64,000 nt of DNA, from positions 806,001 to 870,000 of the forward strand of contig NZ_JAROCB010000002.1 of assembly GCF_030433675.1 (NCBI RefSeq). The letters run 5' to 3'. Positions 7,693 to 16,704 of this stretch are shown piece by piece (the first letter of the stretch is position 1; each line of letters begins with the position of its first letter). This DNA comes from Leifsonia virtsii. Lineage in GTDB: Bacteria > Actinomycetota > Actinomycetes > Actinomycetales > Microbacteriaceae. The position numbers and the translations under genes are program-made. The notes beneath the pieces are model-generated. The model made no database searches. It worked only from the letters and a program-made list of their open reading frames with translations, and had not been told where the DNA came from.

Positions 7693-9039
7693 ATGAAGAG
7701 AAAGCTCGTCGGCCTCGCCGCTGTGGCAACAGCTTCCGCTCTCGTGCTCGCCGGATGCGCCTCGGGAGGCTCGACCGCAGCGAGCACCGACGGCAAGGGC
7801 AAGACGGTCACCCTGTGGCTGGTCGGCTCCGACACCCCGGACGCACTCCGCAACTACCTCAAGACGGAGTTCGCCAAGGAGACCGGGGCGACGCTCAAGA
7901 TCGAGCAGCAGGACTGGAGCGACATCGTCACCAAGCTCACCACCGCCCTGCCCGACGCGAAGAACACCCCCGACGTGACCGAGATCGGCAACACGCAGTC
8001 GCCGACCTTCACCAACGTCGGCGCCTTCCTCGACGTCTCCGACATGTACAAGGACCTGGGCGGAAGCGACCTGCTCCAGTCGTTCGTCGACGCGGGCAAG
8101 GTCGACGGCAAGAACTACACGCTGCCCTACTACTTCGGCTCGCGCTACATGTTCTACCGCAAGGACGTCTACCAGGCGGCCGGTGCGACGGTCCCGACCA
8201 CGCTCGACCAGTTCAACACCACCGTGGCGGACATCACGGCCAAGAACCCGAAGAACATCAACAACTTCTCCGGCTTCTTCCTCGGCGGCCAGGACTGGCG
8301 CGACGGCATCTCCTGGATCTTCGCCAACGGCGGGGACATCGCCCAGAAGAAGGACGGCAAGTGGGTCGGCACCCTCGAGTCGGCCGACTCGCTGAAGGGC
8401 CTCCAGCAGCTACAGGACCTGTACAAGAACGCATCCAAGGCGCCGAACGACGCCAAGGACTCGAACCAGTACATCTACCTGAACGACACCGACCAGACGC
8501 TCGACGCCAGCGGCAACAAGACCGGTGACACCTCCCTCGCGGCGGCCACCATCATGGCACCGGGATGGGCGCACTGGTCGATCGGCGACCTGTCGCAGAA
8601 GGACGGCAAGCCGGTCCGCACCTGGAACGACGCCACCTTCGGCACCTACGTGCTCCCGGGCAACGACGGCAAGCCCGCCCCGGTGTTCGCCGGCGGCTCC
8701 AACATCGGCATCTCGGCGAAGACCTCGGAGCCCGGCCTGTCGAAGACGCTCCTGAAGATCATCTTCTCGAAGGAGTACCAGGAGATGCTCGGCAAGAACG
8801 GCCTCGGCCCGGCGAACTCGAAGTACACCTCCTCGCTGGGCGACGACCAGTTCGCGAAGGCGCTGATCGAGTCCGCGTCCAACTCCAAGCTGACCCCCGC
8901 CGCCCCCGGCTGGGCGAGCGTGGAGGCGGGCAACGTGATGGAGGAGTTCTTCTCCAAGATCCGCGACGCCGCCGACCTCAAGGCGCTGGCGCAGGAGTAC
9001 GACAAGAAGCTCGACGGCATGCTGAACGCCAAGAGCTGA
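7693..9039 (+). CDS. Sugar ABC transporter substrate-binding lipoprotein (amino-sugar operon)
   Basis: 448-residue family 1 solute-binding protein with a signal peptide ending in VLAGC (lipidated Cys near residue 22). AAAGGA (7680-7685) precedes ATG 7693. It heads a seven-gene run: two permeases, a GH3 hexosaminidase, a ROK kinase and NagB. This context suggests that the ligand is an N-acetylglucosamine oligosaccharide such as chitobiose, comparable in role to DasA or NgcE of streptomycetes. Ligand assignment is inference from neighbours. Confidence 0.9.
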   Translation: MKRKLVGLAAVATASALVLAGCASGGSTAASTDGKGKTVTLWLVGSDTPDALRNYLKTEFAKETGATLKIEQQDWSDIVTKLTTALPDAKNTPDVTEIGNTQSPTFTNVGAFLDVSDMYKDLGGSDLLQSFVDAGKVDGKNYTLPYYFGSRYMFYRKDVYQAAGATVPTTLDQFNTTVADITAKNPKNINNFSGFFLGGQDWRDGISWIFANGGDIAQKKDGKWVGTLESADSLKGLQQLQDLYKNASKAPNDAKDSNQYIYLNDTDQTLDASGNKTGDTSLAAATIMAPGWAHWSIGDLSQKDGKPVRTWNDATFGTYVLPGNDGKPAPVFAGGSNIGISAKTSEPGLSKTLLKIIFSKEYQEMLGKNGLGPANSKYTSSLGDDQFAKALIESASNSKLTPAAPGWASVEAGNVMEEFFSKIRDAADLKALAQEYDKKLDGMLNAKS

Positions 9040-9053
9040 CCATCTCCACCCGA

Positions 9054-9103
9054 TTGACGCGACGCGCCGTGCCGGAAAGCGCCGGCACGGCGTGTCGCGT
9101 CAA
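9054..9103 (+). other. Long hairpin between binding protein and permease genes
   Basis: Arms of 22 bases (9054-9075 and 9082-9103) pair with one G-T exception around a six-base loop. The hairpin starts 15 bases after the binding-protein stop and ends 30 bases before the permease GTG. No U-run follows. It probably protects the upstream message or causes partial termination, raising binding-protein level over permease level. Confidence 0.7.
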
Positions 9104-9133
9104 CAAGACTTCACCCAAGGAGGGAGGACGCCC

Positions 9134-10090
9134 GTGACCGCCACAGAGGACACCCGCCTCGTCCTGCCGCAGGCACCGCGGCCCGCGGCGACGCAGCCGC
9201 GCCGCCGCCGGGGCAGGATCACGCCGTACGCGCTGCTGCTCCCGGCCATCGTCATCCTGCTCGTCGCGCTCGGCTACCCGATCGTCTGGCAGTTCGTCAC
9301 CGCGATGCAGCACTTCGGCCTCGCGCAGCAGTTCGGTAAGCCGGCCGAGTTCGTGTGGTTCGAGAACTACATCACGCTGTTCTCCGACTCGTACACCTGG
9401 GTCGTCGTCGCCCGGTCTATCGCCTTCTGCCTGGTGACCGCCTTCGTGACGGTCGTGATCGGGGTCGGGATGGCGCTGCTGATGAACGCCGTCGGACGGA
9501 CCGTCCGCATCATCCTGCAGGTCGCCCTGCTGCTCGCCTGGGCCATGCCGGTCGTCGCCGCGATGACCGTCTGGAACTGGCTCTTCGACTGGCGTCGCGG
9601 CGTCATCAACTACACGCTGACCTCGTGGGGCCTCGACTTCCAGGACCACAACTGGCTGCAGAACCCGCTCTCGTTCTTCTTCGTCGCGATGGTCATCATC
9701 GTGTGGATGAGCGTCCCCTTCGTCGCCTTCTCGGTCTACGCCGGCCTGACCCAGGTCTCCACGGAGGTCGTCGAGGCCGCGCAGATGGACGGCGCTCGGG
9801 GCTGGCAGAGGCTGCGCTACATCATCCTGCCGATCATCCGGCCGGTGCTCGGGATCGTGCTGCTGCTGCAGATCATCTGGGACCTGCGCGTGTTCGCCCA
9901 GATCAAGCTGCTGCAGGACAAGGGCTCGATCGCCAGCGAGACCAACCTGCTCGGCACCTACATCTACCAGCTCGGCGTCGGCTCGAGCGACTTCGCGATG
10001 GCGAGCGCCGTCAGCGTCTTCGTGCTCGTGCTGACCGTCGCCCTCAGCTGGTTCTACGTCCGCTCGCTGCTCAAGGAGGACGAATCGTGA
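9134..10090 (+). CDS. Sugar ABC transporter permease, MalF type
   Basis: 318 residues, six predicted membrane segments, EAA loop EAAQMDGARGWQRLRYI near residue 215. GTG 9134 is chosen because AAGGAGGGAGG (9118-9128) lies directly upstream; an in-frame GTG at 9092 falls inside the right arm of the hairpin and lacks such a site. It forms a heterodimeric channel with the next gene, whose GTG start overlaps this stop by four bases. Confidence 0.92.
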   Translation: MTATEDTRLVLPQAPRPAATQPRRRRGRITPYALLLPAIVILLVALGYPIVWQFVTAMQHFGLAQQFGKPAEFVWFENYITLFSDSYTWVVVARSIAFCLVTAFVTVVIGVGMALLMNAVGRTVRIILQVALLLAWAMPVVAAMTVWNWLFDWRRGVINYTLTSWGLDFQDHNWLQNPLSFFFVAMVIIVWMSVPFVAFSVYAGLTQVSTEVVEAAQMDGARGWQRLRYIILPIIRPVLGIVLLLQIIWDLRVFAQIKLLQDKGSIASETNLLGTYIYQLGVGSSDFAMASAVSVFVLVLTVALSWFYVRSLLKEDES

Positions 10091-10980
10091 CCGCCGCGAC
10101 TTCGACCAGAACGTCCGCCGCCACGGCGCGCCCGCGCCCGCGCCGCCGCATCCGCCCCTCGCGCGTGCTGCTCGGCGCGCTCGGGGTCGTGCTCGCGCTG
10201 ATCTGGGTCTTCCCGGTGTACTGGATGGTGAACTCGGCGCTGCTGCCGAACGTCATCCTGCAGAACACCACGCCCACCTGGCTGCCGTTCGGGGGCTCGT
10301 TCGACAACTTCACCGCCGTCGTCGCCGGCGGGACGTTCTTCCCGGCGCTGGGCATGAGCCTGGCCGTCGCGCTCATCACCGTCGTGTGCTGCCTGGCGTT
10401 CGCGTTCCTCGCCGCGCTGGCGATCAGCCGGTTCAAGTTCCGCGGGCGGCGCTCCTTCGTGCTCGCAGTGCTGCTCATCCAGATGCTGCCCGCCGAGGGT
10501 CTCTTCATCGCGCAGTACAAGCTGATGGGCACGCTCGGTCTCCTCAACACCGTCGTCGGCGTCAGCATCCTCTACATCGCCGCCGTCGTGCCGTTCACGA
10601 TCTGGATGCTGCGCGGCTTCGTCGCCGGCATCCCCGCCGATCTGGAGGAGGCGGCGATGGTGGACGGCCTGAGCCGCACGCAGGCGTTCCTGCGGATCAC
10701 CTTCCCGCTGCTCGCGCCGGGCCTCGTCGCCTCCGGGGTGTACGCGTTCCTCCAGGCGTGGAACGAGTTCACCGTGGCGCTCGTCATCCTTCCGCAGTCG
10801 AGCAGCGCGACCCTGCCGCTGTGGCTCCGCGGCTTCGTGCAGCAGTCCGCGTCCCGCGCCACCGACTGGGGGCAGGTCATGGCGGCGTCGACGCTGGTCG
10901 CCGTCCCGGTGATCATCTTCTTCCTGATCGTGCAGGGCCGGATGACCAGCGGCCTGGTGAGCGGGGCGGTGAAGGGGTGA
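10087..10980 (+). CDS. Sugar ABC transporter permease, MalG type
   Basis: 297-residue permease with a charged N-terminus and about six membrane segments. The EAA loop reads LEEAAMVDGLSRTQAFLRI. GTG 10087 overlaps the previous stop (GTGA), and its own stop overlaps the GH3 start in the same way. Translation of transporter and hydrolase is thus coupled, linking import to intracellular breakdown. Confidence 0.92.
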   Translation: MTAATSTRTSAATARPRPRRRIRPSRVLLGALGVVLALIWVFPVYWMVNSALLPNVILQNTTPTWLPFGGSFDNFTAVVAGGTFFPALGMSLAVALITVVCCLAFAFLAALAISRFKFRGRRSFVLAVLLIQMLPAEGLFIAQYKLMGTLGLLNTVVGVSILYIAAVVPFTIWMLRGFVAGIPADLEEAAMVDGLSRTQAFLRITFPLLAPGLVASGVYAFLQAWNEFTVALVILPQSSSATLPLWLRGFVQQSASRATDWGQVMAASTLVAVPVIIFFLIVQGRMTSGLVSGAVKG

Positions 10981-12536
10981 GCGGGACCTCCGTCACGACC
11001 GCCCCGGCGGACGCGGAGCTGCGCAGGAGCATCGCCGCGACCCTGCTGCCCGGCTTCGTCGGCACCACCCTGCCCGCCTGGCTCGAGGCCCGGCTGCGCG
11101 CCGGGCTCGGCGGGGTCTGCCTGTTCGGGCAGAACATCGCATCGATCCAGCAGCTGCGCGCCCTCACCGGCGCCATCCGCGCCGCCAACCCCGACGCGGT
11201 CATCGCGATCGACGAGGAGGGCGGCGACGTCACGCGGCTCCACTACGCCACCGGGTCGCCGTTCCCGGGCAACGCCGTGCTCGGCCGCCTCGACGACACC
11301 GTTCTCACCGAGCGCGCCGGCCGCCGGGTGGGGGAGGAGCTGCGCAGCGCGGGCGTGACCCTCGACTTCGCCCCCGACGTCGACATCAACTCCAACCCGG
11401 ACAACCCGGTGATCGGGGTGCGCAGCTTCGGCGCCTCGCCCGAGCTCGTCGCGCGGCATGCCGCCGCGTGGACGCGCGGACTGCAGTCCACCGGCATCGC
11501 GGCTGCCGCCAAGCACTTCCCGGGTCACGGCGACACCGCCGCGGACTCGCACCTGGAACTGCCCGTCGTCGACGTGCCGGTCGAGGTGCTGCGCGAGCGG
11601 GAGCTGGTGCCCTTCCGCGCCGCGGTCGAGGCCGGTGCCCGGGCCGTGATGACCTCGCACATCCTGCTGCCGCAGCTCGACCCGGAGCTACCCGCCACCA
11701 TGAGCCCGGCCATCCTCGGGATGCTGCGCGACGAGCTCGGCTTCGAGGGCGTGATCGTCACCGACGCGCTGGATATGCACGGCGCGAGCGGGGAGCGCGG
11801 CATCCCGGAGGCCGCCGTCCTCGCGCTCGCCGCGGGCTGCGACCTGCTCTGCATCGGCACCGAGAACACCGACGCCCAGCTGCAGGCGATCGAGGACGCC
11901 ATCGCAGACGCGGTCGCCGCCTCCCGCCTCACCCCCGCTCGCCTCGCCGATGCCGCTCAGCGCGTCCACGCCCTCTCCGCCTCCGTCGAGTCCGCCCCCG
12001 TCCAGTCCGCCCCCGTCCAGTCCGCCCCCGTCCAGTCCGCACAGACTGCACGCGACACGCCGGAGGACCGTGCAGTCTCTGCGGACTCGGTGGTGGGGGC
12101 GTTCGACGTGAGCGAAACAGGACGGGAGTGGGTGAGGGCGCACGGAGGTGCGGCGTACTCGGTGGTGCGGGTGGAGACCGTGGCGAACATCGCGGTCGGG
12201 GTCGCCCCGTGGGGGCCGTTCGCGGCGGCGGAGGGCGCACCTCGGGATCCGGCTGCCGCGGCGTTCGCGGCGCAGCCGGTCGTGGTGCTCACCGAAGGGG
12301 CCGACTCCGCGCTCGCGCTCGACGCGTCGCTGCCCGTGCTCGTCGTCGGGAAGGACCTCCACCGTCACGCTTTCGCCCGTGCGGCGATCGACCGCCTGCG
12401 CGCGGAACGTGAGAATGTGGTCGTCGTGGACATGGGCTGGCCTGCACCCGACCGCGCGTACGCGGACATCGCCACCTTCGGCGCCTCCCGGCTGGTCGGC
12501 CAGGCGCTGCTCGAACTGCTCGGTCGCGGCTCGTGA
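10977..12536 (+). CDS. GH3 beta-N-acetylhexosaminidase (NagZ-like)
   Basis: 519-residue glycoside hydrolase family 3 enzyme. The TIM-barrel domain (about 1-330) carries AIDEEGGDVTRL, KHFPGHGDTAADSH (the NagZ loop with catalytic His) and VIVTDALDM, which holds the nucleophile Asp. A linker of three SAPVQ repeats (about 337-354) leads to a C-terminal alpha/beta domain ending in VVVDMGWP. There is no signal peptide, so it acts in the cytosol on imported GlcNAc oligosaccharides or muropeptides. The linker DNA holds a 15-base tandem repeat and an 18-base inverted repeat. GTG start and stop both overlap the neighbouring genes. Confidence 0.88.
   Translation: MSGTSVTTAPADAELRRSIAATLLPGFVGTTLPAWLEARLRAGLGGVCLFGQNIASIQQLRALTGAIRAANPDAVIAIDEEGGDVTRLHYATGSPFPGNAVLGRLDDTVLTERAGRRVGEELRSAGVTLDFAPDVDINSNPDNPVIGVRSFGASPELVARHAAAWTRGLQSTGIAAAAKHFPGHGDTAADSHLELPVVDVPVEVLRERELVPFRAAVEAGARAVMTSHILLPQLDPELPATMSPAILGMLRDELGFEGVIVTDALDMHGASGERGIPEAAVLALAAGCDLLCIGTENTDAQLQAIEDAIADAVAASRLTPARLADAAQRVHALSASVESAPVQSAPVQSAPVQSAQTARDTPEDRAVSADSVVGAFDVSETGREWVRAHGGAAYSVVRVETVANIAVGVAPWGPFAAAEGAPRDPAAAAFAAQPVVVLTEGADSALALDASLPVLVVGKDLHRHAFARAAIDRLRAERENVVVVDMGWPAPDRAYADIATFGASRLVGQALLELLGRGS
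11991..12040 (+). repeat. 15-base tandem repeat in GH3 linker
   Basis: Three identical copies of TCCGCCCCCGTCCAG (11991-12005, 12006-12020, 12021-12035) and a partial fourth. They stay in frame and encode repeated S-A-P-V-Q. Slippage could change linker length without breaking the frame. Confidence 0.9.
12035..12086 (+). repeat. Inverted repeat inside GH3 coding sequence
   Basis: Arms of 18 bases (12035-12052 and 12069-12086) pair with one mismatch around a 16-base loop. The arms contain AGACTGCACG and CGTGCAGTCT. The element falls exactly in the linker between the two protein domains and directly after the tandem repeats, suggesting an inserted palindromic unit rather than chance. Confidence 0.75.
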
Positions 12537-13429
12537 GGCTCGGGATCGACATCGGCGGGACCAAGACGGACGCGGTCGCCGTCGACGAGAGCGGCGCGCT
12601 CGCGCAGCGCGTGCGTCTGGCCACGGGGTTCGGGCACGCGGCGGTCGTCGAGACGGCCGTCACGGCCGTGTCGCGCATCGGCGAGCTCACCGGGCTGACC
12701 CCGGCCGGCTTCCAGTCCATCGGCGTCGGCGTGCCCGGGATGGTCGACACCGTCTCCGGTCACGTCGCCCACGCCGTCAACCTGGGGCTCGAGCGGCTCG
12801 AACTCGGCGGCATGCTGGCCGGCCGGCTCGGTGTGGGCGTCCGCGTCGAGAACGACGTCAAGGCGGCGGCCCTCGGCACCTACCACCTGCTGCGGCTCAG
12901 CGGCACGATGGCGTTCCTCAACCTCGGCACCGGGATGGCGGCGGGCATCGTGGTCGACGGCCGGTTGTGGCGGGGGAGCACCGGGATCGCGGGCGAGATC
13001 GGCCACATCCCTGTCGACCCGGCGGGCGCCCTGTGCGGCTGCGGCCAGCGCGGCTGCCTCGAGACCGTCGCGAGCGGCTCCGGCATCGCCCGCCAGTGGC
13101 CGACCGACGATCCGCTGCCGGTGCGCGCCGTGTTCGCCGCGGCCTCCGACGGCGACCGCGAGGCCCAGGCGATCAAGGCTAGGCTGGCTGCGGGCATCGC
13201 CTCCGCGGTGCGCATCCTCGTGCTCACCGTCGACGTCGGCACCGTCGTGATCGGCGGCGGACTGAGCCACCTGGGGGAGCGCCTGCTCGGTGACGTCCAC
13301 GAGGTGCTGCACGACTGGGAGCGCACGTCGCCGTTCCTGGCGTCGCTCGACCTTCCCGCGCGGGTGCGCCTCGTCCCGGAAGGAACCCCCGTCGCCGCGC
13401 TCGGAGCGGCCCTCGTAGGAGAGAACTGA
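12533..13429 (+). CDS. ROK-family sugar kinase, probable N-acetylglucosamine kinase
   Basis: 298 residues. The N-terminal phosphate-binding DIGGTKTDAVAV, ENDVKAAALG with catalytic Asp, GEIGHIPVD with the sugar-binding His and an intact zinc motif CGCGQRGCLE are all visible. It uses ATP to phosphorylate a hexose at C6. Between a hexosaminidase and NagB, the likely substrate is GlcNAc. The GTG start overlaps the GH3 stop (GTGA) and the stop shares a base with the nagB ATG. Glucokinase activity cannot be excluded. Confidence 0.85.
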   Translation: MRLGIDIGGTKTDAVAVDESGALAQRVRLATGFGHAAVVETAVTAVSRIGELTGLTPAGFQSIGVGVPGMVDTVSGHVAHAVNLGLERLELGGMLAGRLGVGVRVENDVKAAALGTYHLLRLSGTMAFLNLGTGMAAGIVVDGRLWRGSTGIAGEIGHIPVDPAGALCGCGQRGCLETVASGSGIARQWPTDDPLPVRAVFAAASDGDREAQAIKARLAAGIASAVRILVLTVDVGTVVIGGGLSHLGERLLGDVHEVLHDWERTSPFLASLDLPARVRLVPEGTPVAALGAALVGEN

Positions 13430-14214
13430 TGGCCGAAATCGTCGTCGTCCGCGACCAGGATGCTGCGGGCGAGCTCGCCGCGGGCAGCATTCTGGATCTG
13501 ATCGCCGCCAAGCCGGATGCCGTGCTGGGGCTGGCGACAGGCTCGACGCCGCTCGTGGTGTACCGGGCTCTGGAGCGCGGCATCCGCGAGCGCGGCATCG
13601 ACGTGTCGCACGTGCGCGGCTACGCGCTGGACGAGTACGTGGGGCTTCCGGCCGATCATCCCGAGTCGTACCGGGCGGTGATCACGCGGGAGGTGGTGGA
13701 GCCGCTGGGGCTCACGCCGTCGCTCATCCACGTGCCGAACGGGTCGTTGGAGGGCATCGAGCACGCCGGAGCCGACTACGAGAAGGCCATCGCCCAGTCC
13801 GGCGGGGTGGACGTGCAGCTGCTGGGCATCGGGACGGACGGGCACATCGGGTTCAATGAGCCCGGGTCGTCGTTCGCTTCGGTCACGCGGGTGAAGACGC
13901 TGACCGAGCAGACCCGCAAGGACAACGCCCGGTTCTTCGCCTCGGAGGACGACGTGCCGATGCACTGCATCACTCAGGGGCTCTCGACGATCCTGAAGGC
14001 GCGGCATCTGCTGCTGCTGGCCTTCGGCGAGGGCAAGGCGGAGGCGCTGGCCGGTGCGGTGGAGGGGCCGGTGTCGGCCTCCAACCCCGGTTCGGCTGTC
14101 CAGCTCCACCCGCACGTGACCGTGCTGGTGGACGAGGCCGCCGCCTCACGGCTGCGCAACCTCGACTACTACCGCTACGCCTACGCCAACAAGCCCGCCT
14201 GGCAGACCCTCTGA
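13429..14214 (+). CDS. nagB: Glucosamine-6-phosphate deaminase
   Basis: 261 residues, the usual length. Converts glucosamine-6-P to fructose-6-P and ammonia in the cytosol. Family blocks are GLATGSTPL (phosphate loop), YALDEYVGL, GIGTDGHIGFNEPGSS and the allosteric-type TRKDNARFF. TAGGAGAG precedes ATG 13429, which overlaps the kinase stop. It ends the importer operon; nagA, the preceding step in the pathway, lies head-to-tail on the other strand only eight bases away. Confidence 0.96.
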   Translation: MAEIVVVRDQDAAGELAAGSILDLIAAKPDAVLGLATGSTPLVVYRALERGIRERGIDVSHVRGYALDEYVGLPADHPESYRAVITREVVEPLGLTPSLIHVPNGSLEGIEHAGADYEKAIAQSGGVDVQLLGIGTDGHIGFNEPGSSFASVTRVKTLTEQTRKDNARFFASEDDVPMHCITQGLSTILKARHLLLLAFGEGKAEALAGAVEGPVSASNPGSAVQLHPHVTVLVDEAAASRLRNLDYYRYAYANKPAWQTL

Positions 14215-14222
14215 CGGCCGGG

Positions 14223-15380
14223 TCAGCCGGCGAGGACGGCGCCGTCGGCGACGACCGTGCGGACGCGCCAGTCGTGGTCGAGCAGCACGGCGTCGGCCAG
14301 GTAGCCGGCGTGCAGCCGGCCGAGGCGGTGGTCCTCGCCGAGCACCCGCGCCGGGGTTCGGGTCAGGGCGGTCACCGCGGCGACCGGGTCGACGCCGGCG
14401 AGGGTGACGGCGTTGCGGAGGGCCGCATCCTGGGTCAGGGTGGAGCCGGCGATCGTGTCGGTTCCGGAGAGCACGGCCAGTCCGTCGTGCACGGTCACGT
14501 TGAGGCCGCCCAGCCGGTAGTCGCCGTCGGTCGCTCCCGCCGCGGCCATCGCGTCGGTCACCAGCGCGACGCGGCCCGGCGCCTCGCGGAACAGGAGAGC
14601 GGCGACCGACGGGTGCACGTGCAGTCCGTCGAGGATGAGCTCCAGGGTCACCTCGGGGTTCTCGATGGCCGCCATCACCGGCCCGGGGGCGCGGTGGTGG
14701 ATGCCCGGCATGGCGTTGAAAGCGTGCGTCAGCAGCCGTGCGCCCACCTCGAACGCGCGAGCGGTCTGCGCGTAGTCGGCGGTGGTGTGCCCGACGCCGA
14801 CGACGACGCCGGCCTCGATCAGTACGCCGATCGCCTCCAGCGCGTTCGGCAGTTCCGGGGCGATGGTGGCGGTGCGGAGCGTGCCGCGCGCGGCACCGAG
14901 CAGCTCTTCGACCGCCTCCGGCTCCGGGTCGCGCAGGAAGCGCGCGTCGTGCGCGCCCCGGCGTTCCGGCGCCAGGAAGGGACCCTCGAGGTGGGAACCC
15001 AGCACCAGGGGGTCGGTCGCGGTCAGCTCGGCGACGATCCCGAGGCTCTCCCGCAGGGAGGCCAGCGGATTCGCGACGTGCGAGACGAGCGACCGGGTGG
15101 TGCCGTGAGCGCGGTGGGTGGCGAGGGCGGCGCGCATCTCTTCCACGCCGTCGTCGTAGGGGTGACCGCCGCCGCCGTGGCAGTGCAGGTCGATGAAGCC
15201 GGGGGTGAGCCAGCGGCCCTGGCCGTCGATCACGGTGACGTCGGCCGCGCCTGCGTGCGTGCGCCATCCCGTGCCCGTCCCGGTGGTCGTGATGTGCGCG
15301 CCGTCGGCCACCAGCCAGAAGTCATCGGAGCGGCCGTCGGCATCGAGCTTGCGGGCGCTGTGGACGACGAGGCCGCTCAT
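14223..15380 (-). CDS. nagA: N-acetylglucosamine-6-phosphate deacetylase
   Basis: 385-residue amidohydrolase that removes acetate from GlcNAc-6-P. Metal and substrate motifs are IDLHCHGGGG, LEGPFL, GHTTADYAQ, AFNAMPGIHHRAPG and the catalytic LVTDAMAA. ATG 15380 gives the normal length and overlaps the stop of the upstream membrane-protein gene by four bases. It converges with nagB, so the two steps meet physically without sharing a transcript. Confidence 0.95.
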   Translation of the reverse strand: MSGLVVHSARKLDADGRSDDFWLVADGAHITTTGTGTGWRTHAGAADVTVIDGQGRWLTPGFIDLHCHGGGGHPYDDGVEEMRAALATHRAHGTTRSLVSHVANPLASLRESLGIVAELTATDPLVLGSHLEGPFLAPERRGAHDARFLRDPEPEAVEELLGAARGTLRTATIAPELPNALEAIGVLIEAGVVVGVGHTTADYAQTARAFEVGARLLTHAFNAMPGIHHRAPGPVMAAIENPEVTLELILDGLHVHPSVAALLFREAPGRVALVTDAMAAAGATDGDYRLGGLNVTVHDGLAVLSGTDTIAGSTLTQDAALRNAVTLAGVDPVAAVTALTRTPARVLGEDHRLGRLHAGYLADAVLLDHDWRVRTVVADGAVLAG

Positions 15381-15739
15381 GCGAACTCGCGCCGTCCGTT
15401 GAGGACGCCGCTGACCGTGGCGACCACCGCGAACGCGATCGCGACGACCGGCTGGCCGAGGTCCCACCAGGCGAAGGCCGCGGACCCCATGACGACGATC
15501 TCGACGATCGCCTTCACGAACGCGTCGACGTGCAGCACCGCCTTCGGCGAGCGGAACAGCGCCCAGAGCAGGATCGCGATCGCGGGAGCGCCGATGCCGA
15601 CCAGGATGTTCCAGGGCAGCGGCCACGCCAGGAAGCCCCAGAGGCCGAGCGAGACGATGGCGAACAGTTCGAGCACGAACCGGAGCACGTCGTTGACGCC
15701 CACCTTGACGGCGGGATGCTGATCGGGCGCAGAAGTCAC
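15377..15739 (-). CDS. YrdB-family small membrane protein (DUF2568)
   Basis: 120 residues with four predicted membrane segments and the family pattern LRFVLELFAIVSLG near the N-terminus. No function is established for the family. GTG 15739 has TAAACT ending six bases upstream on the minus strand, the leaderless pattern of this window. It is translationally coupled to nagA but nothing else ties it to amino-sugar use. Confidence 0.8.
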   Translation of the reverse strand: MTSAPDQHPAVKVGVNDVLRFVLELFAIVSLGLWGFLAWPLPWNILVGIGAPAIAILLWALFRSPKAVLHVDAFVKAIVEIVVMGSAAFAWWDLGQPVVAIAFAVVATVSGVLNGRREFA

Positions 15740-15762
15740 CGCTCCAGTTTACGGGGCCGCCG

Positions 15763-16626
15763 TTACCGGAAGATGATCGTCCTGGCGCCGTCGAGCAGGA
15801 CGCGGTCCTCGGCGAACCACTTCACCGCCTGCGTCAGGGTGCGGCTCTCCTCGTCCTGGCCGATCGCCACGAGCTCCTGCACGGTGTTGGTGTGGTCCAC
15901 GCGCACCACGTTCTGCTCGATGATGGGCCCCTCGTCGAGGTCGCTCGTGACGAAATGGGCCGTCGCGCCGATCAGCTTCACGCCGCGGGCGTGGGCCTGG
16001 CGGTAGGGGTTCGCGCCCTTGAAGCCGGGCAGGAACGAGTGATGGATGTTGATCGCGCGCCCCGCGAGCTTCTCGCACAGCTCGGGCGACAGGATCTGCA
16101 TGTAACGGGCGAGCACGACCAGCTCGATGTCGTGCTCCTCGACCGCCTCCAGGATGCGCTGCTCGAAGGCCGCCTTCTCCTCTGCGTCGCTCACCGGGTG
16201 CGACTCGAACGGGACGCCGTAGAACCCGGCGAGATCGCTCAGGGTGTCGTGGTTGGAGAGCACCAGCGGGATCTCGACCGGCAGCTGGCCGGCGCGCTGC
16301 CGGAACAGCAGGTCGTTGAGGCAGTGCGCCGCCTTCGAGACCAGCACGAGGGTGCGCAGCGGGCGGCCGACGTTGTCGACGCGGTGCGTCATCCCGAACC
16401 GTTCGACGACGGGGGCGAGGGCCTCCTCGAACTCGCCCCGGCTGGCCTCCGACTCGACCTGCAGGCGCATGAAGAAGCGCCCGGTGTCGGTGCTCGCGAA
16501 CTGCTGGCTCTCGGTGATGTTGCCGCGGGCCGCCACGATCGACCCGCTGACGGCGTGCACGATGCCCGGGCGGTCGGCGCAGCTGAAGGTGAGCACCCAG
16601 TGGTTGGAGGGGGACGAGTCGGTCAC
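15763..16626 (-). CDS. purU: Formyltetrahydrofolate deformylase
   Basis: 287 residues: an N-terminal ACT domain (about 10-90, CADRPGIVHAVSG) and a formyltransferase-fold catalytic domain with LVLSNHD, NIHHSFLPGFKGA and HFVTSDLDEGPIIEQ (catalytic His and Asp). It hydrolyses 10-formyl-THF to formate and THF, balancing one-carbon pools. GTG 16626 has TACCCT six bases upstream, so the message is probably leaderless. Other one-carbon genes (glyA, folD) lie 7 kb away. Confidence 0.95.
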   Translation of the reverse strand: MTDSSPSNHWVLTFSCADRPGIVHAVSGSIVAARGNITESQQFASTDTGRFFMRLQVESEASRGEFEEALAPVVERFGMTHRVDNVGRPLRTLVLVSKAAHCLNDLLFRQRAGQLPVEIPLVLSNHDTLSDLAGFYGVPFESHPVSDAEEKAAFEQRILEAVEEHDIELVVLARYMQILSPELCEKLAGRAINIHHSFLPGFKGANPYRQAHARGVKLIGATAHFVTSDLDEGPIIEQNVVRVDHTNTVQELVAIGQDEESRTLTQAVKWFAEDRVLLDGARTIIFR

Positions 16627-16704
16627 CAGATCAGGGTAGCGGTATCCGTAGGGGCTGTTAGGATCGATTGATATCCAAAATATGTCTGCATTCAGGGGGC
16701 ATTC

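Noticed and set aside
11991-12040. Short regular repeats that might suggest a CRISPR array
   Set aside because: Units are 15 bases and directly adjacent with no spacers, lie inside a coding frame, and no cas genes are present.
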